From NCBI RefSeq assembly GCF_003610495.1, contig NZ_RAPK01000008.1:1-64000 (forward strand): a DNA stretch of 64,000 nt. Reading direction: 5' to 3'. Within the stretch, counting starts at the first letter, position 1, and every line of letters begins with the position of its first letter. Positions 17,227 to 24,687 of this stretch are shown here, piece by piece. The translations under genes and the position numbers were made by a program. The notes beneath the pieces were generated by a model that saw only the letters and a list, made by a program, of their open reading frames with translations, did no database searches and had not been told where the DNA came from. This DNA comes from Sinobaca qinghaiensis. Lineage in GTDB: Bacteria > Bacillota > Bacilli > Bacillales > Marinococcaceae.

Positions 17227-17256
17227 ATTATATAACAGTTTAAATTTAATCGTCAA
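17227..17256 (-). promoter_or_regulatory. sigA-type promoter of the 47-residue gene
   Basis: On the minus strand TTGACG (17256-17251) and a perfect TATAAT (17232-17227) are separated by 18 bases. Confidence 0.7.
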
Positions 17257-17361
17257 TACTTTTTTTAAACTATTTTATTTTATCTTTGGCGTAACTCTTT
17301 TTCTAAAACACCGTCTTATGTTATGAGACTAAATACTTATATAGAAGAAAGGAATGTAAAA

Positions 17362-18198
17362 ATGAAGAAAACAACATACTTACTAGTTCCATCCGCCTTA
17401 TTTCTACTGATTCTTTCGGCTTGCGGAACCAGCAGCGAAGCCGAATCCGAACAGGCTCCGGCCGAAGAGGTGAATGTGACGGAAGAAACAGCAGCAGAAG
17501 AAACAGAAACACAGGAGGAAGAGGAAGCACAGGAAGAGTCGGAATCTACCGCAGCGAACGAGGAGGAAGCCGATACTGCTGCTTCAGCTGAAGAGACACA
17601 ATCGACTGAAAACGAGGAGAGCGGTGAAAATGAATCTTCCGCTGATAATAGTTCCACTGAAAACGCAGACGAAGAGACAGCACCTGAAACGGAGGCTTCT
17701 GTTTCTGAAAGCGAAGAAGCAGATCAGACATCTGAAAATACTGTAGAAGAAGAAACCAACGCTCCCGAGGAGGAAAATACAATGGAAGAAGCTGATGGTG
17801 TGACAGAAACCGTTACGTTATACTTCTCTGATGACCAGCTTATGGAAACGCTGACGGAAGAACGCAGCGTTACTGCCGACACTAAAGAAAATCTGCCGGC
17901 TGCGGCACTCGAAGCATGGATTGCCGGTCCGGAATCTGAGGGAATGTTCTCTCCTGTAAACGCTGATACCACGGTTCAATATGTAGAGAGCGAGGGCTCT
18001 CAGGCTACTGTATCCTTTTCTTCTGCTTTTGCTGAATCCAACGTCGGTTCCAGCGGCGATGCTGCCATTATGGAACAGATTGCTTCTATTATGAGCCAGT
18101 TCGGCTACAGCAGTACCCAGCTTCTTATTGAAGGTGAAACAAATACCAGCATTTTCGGTCATGTGGACACAAGCAGTCCTATTAAAGCCGGCGAATAA
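17362..18198 (+). CDS. acidic lipoprotein with GerMN domain
   Basis: A 278-residue lipoprotein. The signal peptide ends in the lipobox LSAC (Cys about residue 20), followed by ~130 residues made almost only of E, A, S, T and D, then a GerMN domain (VTLYFSDDQLMETLTEERSV onward; PAAALEAWIAGP; VNADTTVQYVES). GerMN domains occur in GerM and in RsiX-like anti-sigma factors, so it shares its layout (acidic spacer plus GerMN) with RsiX nearby. The start chosen is the ATG after AAAGGAATG. Its role is unknown; it is likely anchored outside the membrane. Confidence 0.85.
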   Translation: MKKTTYLLVPSALFLLILSACGTSSEAESEQAPAEEVNVTEETAAEETETQEEEEAQEESESTAANEEEADTAASAEETQSTENEESGENESSADNSSTENADEETAPETEASVSESEEADQTSENTVEEETNAPEEENTMEEADGVTETVTLYFSDDQLMETLTEERSVTADTKENLPAAALEAWIAGPESEGMFSPVNADTTVQYVESEGSQATVSFSSAFAESNVGSSGDAAIMEQIASIMSQFGYSSTQLLIEGETNTSIFGHVDTSSPIKAGE

Positions 18199-18204
18199 GC
18201 TAAT

Positions 18205-18246
18205 CATCCCCGTATCTAATAAAAGATACGGGGATGTTCTTTTTTC
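18205..18246 (+). terminator. terminator of the GerMN lipoprotein gene
   Basis: A 13-bp perfect stem (CATCCCCGTATCT and its complement) with a short A-rich loop is followed by TTCTTTTTT. Confidence 0.9.
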
Positions 18247-18307
18247 CAGCGCTGCCGCTGTATGATAAACTTAAGAAAATTCATGCAGGAAAGGGTTTTT
18301 ACCCGCT

Positions 18308-18949
18308 ATGGCCAATGTTCACACGTTTACCCGCAAAGAAGAAATGGTTAACGCATCTATTCATGCCGTCGGTGTACTGTTTAGTATCGCAGCGCTGATT
18401 ATTTTACTTATTCAAGCCGGCACTCCAGCCCATGTGGTGAGCGTAAGCATCTACGGATCAACCATGCTGATTTTGTATACCTCTTCCACCCTGGTTCATT
18501 TTGTCCAGGAAGGCAAAGCCAAAGACCTGTTTGAAATATTCGATCACGCAGCGATTTACTTGTTTATCGCCGGTACTTACACCCCTCTCCTTTTTCATGC
18601 TCTTGACGACGCACTAAGCTGGACGCTGTTTGGCATTGTCTGGGGCATTGCCGTGCTGGGCGTTCTTTTTAAAGTGTTTTTTGTAAAACGCTTTTTGTTT
18701 TTATCTACTATATTTTATATTGGCATGGGATGGATTATTATTTTCGCCTGGGGCCCGCTCTCGGAGAATCTTCCGTCCGGCGGCCTGGCCCTGTTAATAG
18801 CAGGAGGCATTCTCTATACGGCCGGATCCATTTTTTACGTTTGGCGCCGCATACCCTATCATCATGGGATCTGGCATGTTTTTGTTCTTGCAGCGTCGTT
18901 TCTGCACTTTCTTGCCATTCTGCTGTATGTCCTGCCGCTGACGAACTAG
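18308..18949 (+). CDS. PAQR / hemolysin III family membrane protein
   Basis: A 213-residue protein with seven predicted membrane spans. It shows the PAQR/Hly-III hallmarks: an early Ser/His segment (NASIHAVGVLFS), the central DHAAIYLFIAGTYTP, and the C-terminal pair of His in HGIWHVFVLAASFLHF, which bind zinc in the family. Bacterial members (YqfA) are linked to membrane-lipid homeostasis; hemolytic activity is not a safe inference. It is a single gene between two terminators. Confidence 0.93.
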   Translation: MANVHTFTRKEEMVNASIHAVGVLFSIAALIILLIQAGTPAHVVSVSIYGSTMLILYTSSTLVHFVQEGKAKDLFEIFDHAAIYLFIAGTYTPLLFHALDDALSWTLFGIVWGIAVLGVLFKVFFVKRFLFLSTIFYIGMGWIIIFAWGPLSENLPSGGLALLIAGGILYTAGSIFYVWRRIPYHHGIWHVFVLAASFLHFLAILLYVLPLTN

Positions 18950-18959
18950 GCCGAAATAA

Positions 18960-18989
18960 AAACCCCACTCTTTTTTAAGAGTGGGGTTT
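18960..18989. terminator. bidirectional terminator
   Basis: An 11-bp stem (AAACCCCACTC and its complement) with a T/A-rich loop sits between the converging PAQR and nitroreductase genes. Confidence 0.85.
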
Positions 18990-18995
18990 CCTATA

Positions 18996-19607
18996 TTAAA
19001 AGGAGTCTTTAATAAGCACATCTTCCACCGGGAAGCGTTTCGATTTGCGCGCTTCGCCCGTTTTTCTGCCGACAGAAATGAGCATAACCGGCACATAGCG
19101 CTCCGGCACGTTAAATGCTTCTATGAATGCCGCCTTATCAAAACCGCCCATTGGTACAGTATCGTAGCCTTTTTCTTTCGCTGCCAGCATCAGCTGCATC
19201 GAAGCGAGAGAAGCATTAATCAGGGCTTCGTCTTTGGCAAAGCCTTCTCTTTCGTAGGCTGCATGAATATTAGCGACAAGCTGGGTTTTAATGTCTTCTG
19301 TCATTTTCCCTGCATCTACTGCATCCGTGTAAACAGCATCTGCATGAATATTTGCTTCCAGATCGCCAAGAATGGCAATCGTAGCAGAGCTGTCTACAAC
19401 CTGCTTCTGGTTATACGCAATCGGGAGCAGCTCCTGCTTTTTTTCGTCGGACGTTACCGCAAGAAACTTCCAGTGCTGCAGGTTCCAGGAGGATGGTGCC
19501 TGGACCGCCGCCTCAATAATATCCTGAAGATCCTCTTCCGGCATCTCAGCCTCTGTATCAAACGCACGAATCGACTGGCGTTCTTTCATTAACTCTATTG
19601 TTGTCAT
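18996..19607 (-). CDS. nitroreductase family protein
   Basis: A 203-residue FMN-dependent nitroreductase-like protein of the YdgI/MhqN type. Visible features are ERQSIRAFD near the start, the FMN-binding APSSWNLQHWKFLAV, and the C-terminal PMGGFDKAAFIEAFNVPERYVPVMLISVG. Substrates of such oxidoreductases (quinones, nitro compounds) cannot be read from sequence. The ATG after GAGGTTGAGACAA is preferred over an upstream in-frame codon. It has its own terminator. Confidence 0.92.
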   Translation of the reverse strand: MTTIELMKERQSIRAFDTEAEMPEEDLQDIIEAAVQAPSSWNLQHWKFLAVTSDEKKQELLPIAYNQKQVVDSSATIAILGDLEANIHADAVYTDAVDAGKMTEDIKTQLVANIHAAYEREGFAKDEALINASLASMQLMLAAKEKGYDTVPMGGFDKAAFIEAFNVPERYVPVMLISVGRKTGEARKSKRFPVEDVLIKDSF

Positions 19608-19693
19608 TTGTCTCAACCTCGCTTTGTTTTTTTGCCATACATATAGTCTCATGAAGCAGATTTTGTTGCAAATAATATGAAATGTCCCAAAAC

Positions 19694-19722
19694 AAAAAAA
19701 TCCTCCCGGTATTGGGAGGATT
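19694..19722. terminator. hairpin terminator between the CAP and nitroreductase genes
   Basis: A perfect 9-bp AATCCTCCC stem with a 6-base loop has a T run on the minus-strand side, directly after the stop codon of the CAP-domain gene. Confidence 0.85.
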
Positions 19723-19734
19723 CTGGTTTAATTA

Positions 19735-20436
19735 TTATCTTGTAACAAACATCTGCGTCCAGTACGTACCGTACTCGCCGCCTTCTGCATAACCGATAGC
19801 GATATGCGTGAAGTTTTCATTCATAATATTTTCACGGTGGCCTTCAGAGTTCATCCACGCGTTCACAACTGCTTCCGGAGTGTCCTGGCCGGCTGCGATA
19901 TTCTCGCCTGCCGCGCTGTAGGAAATACCAAAGGAAGTCATCATGTCAAACGGGCTTCCGTAATTCGGGCTTTCATGGGCAAAATAGCCTGCGTCGCGGA
20001 GATCTTCAGACTTCGCATCTGCTACTTCCGCTAAATCTCCATAGCTCTGCAGCGGCTGGAGGCCTGCCTTTTCCCGTTCCACGTTGGTCAATCTTACTAC
20101 TTCCTGCTCAAAAGCGGCTTCCGACTCTGATACTTCACTGTCAGGTGCCGGCTCTGCTGCAGTTTCTGATGGGGCCGCTTCGGCTGACTGACCTGTTGAT
20201 TCCTCAGCTGCTGCTCCGTCTGTGTCAGGGATGGCAATGCTCTGGTTTACAGAGATAACATTTTCATTTGCAATTCCTGGATTTTCTGACAAGACTTCCT
20301 CTACTGAAACATCATGCTCTTCCGCTATGCCAAACAGGGTATCCCCCTCCTGGACGGAATATGTCTGTGAAGACTGGGCAAAAACGGCAACCGGGAAAAT
20401 CATAAGTACTGCTAAAGATCCAACAACTTTTTTCAA
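19735..20436 (-). CDS. secreted LysM and CAP-domain protein (YkwD-like)
   Basis: A 233-residue secreted protein. It has a signal peptide (cleavage near VFAQSS), one LysM wall-binding repeat (TYSVQEGDTLFGIAEEHDVS), an acidic linker rich in A, E and S, and a C-terminal CAP/SCP domain (LTNVEREKAGLQPL, FAHESPNYGSPFDMM, GENIAAGQ, NAWMNSEGHRENIM). The activity of bacterial CAP proteins is not settled. Translation should start at the TTG eight bases after AGGAGG; an upstream GTG overlaps that ribosome site. Confidence 0.92.
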   Translation of the reverse strand: MKKVVGSLAVLMIFPVAVFAQSSQTYSVQEGDTLFGIAEEHDVSVEEVLSENPGIANENVISVNQSIAIPDTDGAAAEESTGQSAEAAPSETAAEPAPDSEVSESEAAFEQEVVRLTNVEREKAGLQPLQSYGDLAEVADAKSEDLRDAGYFAHESPNYGSPFDMMTSFGISYSAAGENIAAGQDTPEAVVNAWMNSEGHRENIMNENFTHIAIGYAEGGEYGTYWTQMFVTR

Positions 20437-20727
20437 ACGATCCACCTCCTGAAATTAGTATCCCACATTGTTTTGACGAGGAAACAGGAAAAACGTTACA
20501 TTTTTTATCTATTTTAATATCTAATAGTTTATTTTGTTGTTCCTCATGCAAATCGTTATGAAACAGCCGGTCGTTCTTTTTATATGAGAACGCCTTCCTG
20601 TCATTATACACGATCTCTTCCTGAAATTGTATCTTCATTTTTATTGTGTATGCCGATTTCATCCTATATGATGAGGAAGGACAGTAAATAAGCTCGTACG
20701 ATTTTTATAGAAGAAAGGGTTGCATGC

Positions 20728-22320
20728 ATGACTACTTGGAAGGACGAAATAGCTTCACGTAAAACATTTGCTATTATTTCCCACCCGGATGCGGGAAAAA
20801 CTACTCTTACCGAAAAGCTTCTTTATTTTGGAGGGGCTATCCGCGAAGCCGGATCGGTTAAAGGAAAAAAGAACACGAAACACGCAACAAGTGACTGGAT
20901 GGAAATTGAAAAACAACGGGGAATTTCTGTTACCAGTTCGGTAATGGAGTTCCGGTATCGTAATTTCCATATCAATATTCTTGATACGCCGGGCCACGAG
21001 GATTTCAGTGAAGATACCTACCGGACCCTCACAGCGGCCGACTCTGCGACGATGCTGATTGATGCAGCCAAAGGCGTGGAGGCCCAGACGAAGAAACTAT
21101 TTAAAGTCTGCCGGCTGCGCAGCATTCCTATTTTCACCTTTATTAATAAGCTCGACCGCCAGGGACGAGATCCCTTTGAACTGATGGAAGAAATGGAAAA
21201 CCTTCTTGGCATCCGTTCTTATCCGATGAACTGGCCGATTGGCATGGGAAGGGATTTTCAGGGAATCTATGACCGGATCAATAAAAAGATCGAACTGTTT
21301 GATCCCGATAATCCATCCAATATTCAAGTCAAAGAGGTATCAGGTCCAAATGATCCGGTTCTTGTCGATTTCATCGATCCCTCTCTTTTGGAACAGTTTC
21401 AGGAAGAGATGGAGCTGCTTGACGTAGCGGGTGATGCTTACGACGAAGAGCGAATACTCTCAGGGGAACTCACTCCCGTATTTTTCGGCAGTGCAATTTC
21501 AAACTTTGGCGTTCAGAACTACCTGGAGCATTTTTTAAAGCTTGCTCCTGCTCCCGTTCCGCGTGAGAGCGACATCGGTCCTATTTCACCGATGGATGGC
21601 GAATTTTCCGGATTCGTTTTTAAGATTCAGGCGAACATGAATCCAAAGCACCGTGACCGAATCGCTTTTCTGCGGATTACGTCGGGGAAATACACGCAGG
21701 GAATGAGCGTACGGCACGTACGTCTTGAAAAATCAATGCGGCTTGCCCAGCCGACGCAGTTTCTTGCCCAGGACCGCAATATTGTAAAAGAAGCATATGC
21801 CGGCGATATTATCGGCTTGTTTGATCCCGGTACGTTCCGGATCGGCGATACGCTCGCAGAGAGAACCTCCTTTTCTTTTGATGAAATGCCGCACTTTTCT
21901 CCGGAACACTTTACTGCCATTACGGTGAAAGATGCCATGAAGCATAAATCATTTGAAAAAGGGCTCCAGCAGCTTTCTGAAGAAGGCGCCATTCAGCTGT
22001 TCCATACGTATAAGCGTTTTCCGGAACTGCAGATAGTCGGCGTAATCGGCGTGCTTCAGTTTGAAGTACTCGAGTACCGTCTGAAAAATGAGTATCATGC
22101 TGATATCAAAATGGAAAGCCTGCCTTATTCGATCGCCCGCTGGATCGACGGCCCGGAAAAAGATATGGAGCTGTTCAAGCAGAAGCAAAAACAGCTCGTT
22201 ACAGACCGGGACGGCCGTATCGTTGCGCTCTTCGATAACGAATTTCAAATGAATATGACAAAAGATAAATATCCGAACCTCTCGTTTTACGAGAATTCCT
22301 ATTTAAAAAATATCTGGTAA
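20728..22320 (+). CDS. prfC: peptide chain release factor 3
   Basis: A 530-residue translational GTPase that ejects RF1 and RF2 from the ribosome after termination. It has G1 SHPDAGKTTLT, the switch I region QRGISVTSS, G3 DTPGHEDFSEDT and G4 INKLDR. The missing EF-G domain IV and the RF3-type C-terminal domains (GALQF-like GVLQFEVLEYRLKNEYHAD) separate it from EF-G. Length is typical. It is a single gene with a strong terminator. Confidence 0.96.
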   Translation: MTTWKDEIASRKTFAIISHPDAGKTTLTEKLLYFGGAIREAGSVKGKKNTKHATSDWMEIEKQRGISVTSSVMEFRYRNFHINILDTPGHEDFSEDTYRTLTAADSATMLIDAAKGVEAQTKKLFKVCRLRSIPIFTFINKLDRQGRDPFELMEEMENLLGIRSYPMNWPIGMGRDFQGIYDRINKKIELFDPDNPSNIQVKEVSGPNDPVLVDFIDPSLLEQFQEEMELLDVAGDAYDEERILSGELTPVFFGSAISNFGVQNYLEHFLKLAPAPVPRESDIGPISPMDGEFSGFVFKIQANMNPKHRDRIAFLRITSGKYTQGMSVRHVRLEKSMRLAQPTQFLAQDRNIVKEAYAGDIIGLFDPGTFRIGDTLAERTSFSFDEMPHFSPEHFTAITVKDAMKHKSFEKGLQQLSEEGAIQLFHTYKRFPELQIVGVIGVLQFEVLEYRLKNEYHADIKMESLPYSIARWIDGPEKDMELFKQKQKQLVTDRDGRIVALFDNEFQMNMTKDKYPNLSFYENSYLKNIW

Positions 22321-22322
22321 AC

Positions 22323-22355
22323 AAAAAGAAGCAGCCGATCAGGCTGCTTCTTTTT
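22323..22355 (+). terminator. terminator of prfC
   Basis: A 14-bp perfect stem (AAAAAGAAGCAGCC and its complement) with a 5-base loop ends in five T residues. Confidence 0.92.
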
Positions 22356-22360
22356 GTACG

Positions 22361-22393
22361 AAAAAAACCGGCTGGAAGATCTCTCCCGCCGGT
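22361..22393 (-). terminator. terminator of the 40-residue gene
   Basis: On the minus strand a GACCGGC...GCCGGT hairpin with inner GGA/TTCC pairing is followed by seven T residues, 17 bases after the stop of the small gene. Confidence 0.75.
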
Positions 22394-22409
22394 CTATATA
22401 CATACGTTT

Positions 22410-22532
22410 TTAGTTGAAAAAGTAGTGATCATTCAGGCCTTTGCCTTCATTGTATTCGCTGAGCATCTGGTCTGCCTGTGTTTTAGATGTCTGATACATA
22501 GTTTCAAGCACGTTCATAAAGAAGTTTTTCAA
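22410..22532 (-). CDS. 40-residue unidentified small protein
   Basis: A short frame reading MKNFFMNVLETMYQTSKTQA...NEGKGLNDHYFFN. It starts with TTG eight bases after AGAAGG, has a sigA-type promoter ending 34 bases upstream (TTGTCA-N18-CATAAT) and its own terminator, so it is a complete small transcription unit. The N-terminal half looks like an amphipathic helix; the C-terminus is aromatic. I do not recognise a family. It may be missed by gene callers because of its length and TTG start. Confidence 0.68.
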   Translation of the reverse strand: MKNFFMNVLETMYQTSKTQADQMLSEYNEGKGLNDHYFFN

Positions 22533-22566
22533 TTCATGCGCCTTCTTTCATTTAATATTTGATTTT

Positions 22567-22596
22567 ATTATGCTCCTTTTTCCAAAGGTTTGACAA
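22567..22596 (-). promoter_or_regulatory. sigA-type promoter of the 40-residue gene
   Basis: On the minus strand TTGTCA (22596-22591) and CATAAT (22572-22567) are separated by 18 bases, upstream of the TTG start. Confidence 0.62.
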
Positions 22597-22754
22597 AACC
22601 GCCCCGCCTTCGGGAAAACGGAAACATTCTTCATGAAAACGGTAATATAGTGCTCTTATCTTTATTTTCCTCCTTTTTTCTATTCATTTCTCTATTTTAC
22701 GCTGTTTCATCGTAAAATTACTTCCTCAGTCAAGATTCCGCCCTATCCTTAAAT

Positions 22755-22783
22755 AAAAAAATCCCCTGTAATGCAGGAGATTT
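22755..22783 (-). terminator. terminator-like hairpin with no obvious gene
   Basis: On the minus strand AAATCTCCTG/CAGGGGATTT is followed by seven T residues. The nearest minus-strand gene upstream is far away, so it may end a short antisense or untranslated RNA. The surrounding 22597-22867 stretch shows no other gene. Confidence 0.45.
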
Positions 22784-22867
22784 AGGCTGCTTCCAAATAG
22801 ATAAAAGCAATTGCCCGGGACGATGAATGAATTTATAATAAAATTAATCTTAACCGCAGTCAAATGA

Positions 22868-23836
22868 ATGATTGGAGGTCGTGATGTCAGGATGAAGAAT
22901 TCTATAAATCAATCTCAGACGGATAAATCCTCAGTCAATGAAGCACCAGTTGGACATTATTATCGTGTGAAAGATCGGCGTTTGTTACTCGACCGGGCTG
23001 GAATAGGAAGTCCGGCAGTTGTATTTTTACCGGCAGCCGGCATGATAGGTCTTGATTATTTAAACATTCACAAAGAAACCGGAAAACATACCACCTCAGT
23101 CATCTATGATCGGGCTGGAACAGGATGGAGCGATCAGGTTAAGCTCCCGCGAAGTGCCCGGGAAGTTACTAATGAACTGCAGCATTTGCTGCACGCCGCT
23201 GATATACCCGCTCCTTATCTATTTGTCGGCCATTCACTTGGCGGCATATATGCACAGCGGTATGCACAGCGATTTCCAGAAGAAACAGCTGGAATGCTTC
23301 TTCTGGAACCGCCCCACGAGGATTTTCTTACCAATACCCCCACATTCGAAAAACGCTACCTTCCCGGACAGGCAGTGGTCATTCTCCGGACCCTCCTCAC
23401 ATACAAACAGTCCTTCCGCAGAATTTATGAACAGATGTTTACCGGGTGGCCGGATACCATACGTAAGCCGCTGATTGACTACCATCTCCGTACTCTATCG
23501 AAAACAATGACAGAAAGAAAAAATTTAAAAAGTGAACTTTATGCTGAACTCCGTGAAGGAGGATCTCTTCCGAATATCCCTTTGCTTGTGTTTTCGGTAA
23601 CGGAAATTGATCCGTTTACGAAGCTGATAACAAGTCCATCTTTTCTACGCAGATTTATTACGCCATTCAATAACTCGAAAAAAATCATTTATTCAAAATT
23701 GGCCGCCTCTGTTAAATATGGAGAGCACCATATACTCAACAATGCCGGACACGCCACCATTCATACGGATTCTCCGGATGAAATCCTCAAAGCTATCCAA
23801 TACCTGCTCGACTTGAGTAAAGCTGCTAAATCGTAA
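22868..23836 (+). CDS. alpha/beta hydrolase
   Basis: A 322-residue alpha/beta-hydrolase fold protein. The nucleophile elbow is GHSLGG (about residue 122), an early oxyanion-hole segment is FLPAAG, and the catalytic histidine lies in NNAGHATIHTDSP near the end. There is no signal peptide. The true start may be the ATG at 22892, which lies 13 bases after GGAGG; the first ATG has no ribosome site. Substrate is unknown. It is transcribed alone and followed by a terminator. Confidence 0.88.
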   Translation: MIGGRDVRMKNSINQSQTDKSSVNEAPVGHYYRVKDRRLLLDRAGIGSPAVVFLPAAGMIGLDYLNIHKETGKHTTSVIYDRAGTGWSDQVKLPRSAREVTNELQHLLHAADIPAPYLFVGHSLGGIYAQRYAQRFPEETAGMLLLEPPHEDFLTNTPTFEKRYLPGQAVVILRTLLTYKQSFRRIYEQMFTGWPDTIRKPLIDYHLRTLSKTMTERKNLKSELYAELREGGSLPNIPLLVFSVTEIDPFTKLITSPSFLRRFITPFNNSKKIIYSKLAASVKYGEHHILNNAGHATIHTDSPDEILKAIQYLLDLSKAAKS

Positions 23837-23884
23837 TAAATGTCATTACAACAGCCGTACAGCTGTCCTTTAATTTTCATAATA

Positions 23885-23910
23885 AAAAAACCCTGCAGTG
23901 CAGGGTTTTT
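23885..23910. terminator. terminator after the hydrolase gene
   Basis: The perfect CCCTGC-AGT-GCAGGG hairpin is flanked by A and T runs. It can serve the hydrolase gene and also the converging ABC operon. Confidence 0.8.
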
Positions 23911-23949
23911 GCTGTAGTAAGCCAACGAAAACGAAACAGAAGGCTGTCT

Positions 23950-24687
23950 TTAATCCATCAGCAGCGTAAGCTCTCTTTCCCTTTCAGAAGCATATAAAGA
24001 TTCCTGCAGCAGATCACCCGAACGCCCGGCCTTCTGGACTTTTCCTTTATCCAGGAAAATGACACGGTCAGAAAGCACTCTGGCATCCTCCCGATCATGC
24101 GTTACAAAAATTGTGGTTGCCCCTGCATACTTAATCATCTCCCGCAGCTCATCCCGAATCTGCTGTTTTAAGTGGGCATCTAAATTACTGAATGGTTCAT
24201 CCAAAAGGAGCAGCGCCGGCTCAGGAGCCAGGGCTCGGGCAAGTGCCACCCGCTGCTGCTGTCCGCCGCTCAGCTCATGCGGATAGCGTTTTTTGTATTC
24301 TGTCATATTAACGAGGGTCAGCATCTCCTGGAGCCTGGCTTTCCGCTTCGGCCCTTTCCACTTTTTTAAACCGTAAAGGATATTGGCCCCCACCGTCATA
24401 TGAGGAAATAAAGCGTAATCCTGAAACACCATCCCAAGTCCGCGCTTCTCTACCGGGAGCATCCTGCTGTTTTGGCCGTTTACATACGTATCGCTCCCTA
24501 CCTGGATTTTTCCTTTTGAAGGATTTTCCAGACCGGCAATCAGGCGGAGAACAGTACTTTTCCCACTTCCGCTTTCCCCAAGAATGGAGACAATTTCCCC
24601 TTCCTTCATATGAAGGTTGAAATTTTGAATGACTGTACCAGACGCTTTCCTATAAGAAAATTCGAGACCGGATATTTGTACATGCAT
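23950..24687 (-). CDS. iron-type ABC transporter ATPase
   Basis: A 245-residue ABC ATPase with Walker A GESGSGKST, signature LSGGQQQR, Walker B LLLLDEPF and the switch histidine in VTHDRED. It is short, without the C-terminal regulatory domain of many FbpC/PotA-type ATPases. Its ATG directly follows the permease stop. With the two upstream genes it forms a ferric-iron type importer. Substrate is inferred from the binding protein and the Fur box. Confidence 0.92.
   Translation of the reverse strand: MHVQISGLEFSYRKASGTVIQNFNLHMKEGEIVSILGESGSGKSTVLRLIAGLENPSKGKIQVGSDTYVNGQNSRMLPVEKRGLGMVFQDYALFPHMTVGANILYGLKKWKGPKRKARLQEMLTLVNMTEYKKRYPHELSGGQQQRVALARALAPEPALLLLDEPFSNLDAHLKQQIRDELREMIKYAGATTIFVTHDREDARVLSDRVIFLDKGKVQKAGRSGDLLQESLYASERERELTLLMD

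Noticed and set aside
18308-18949. Naming the PAQR protein a hemolysin
   Set aside because: The family name is historical; the zinc-binding PAQR features do not show hemolytic activity.
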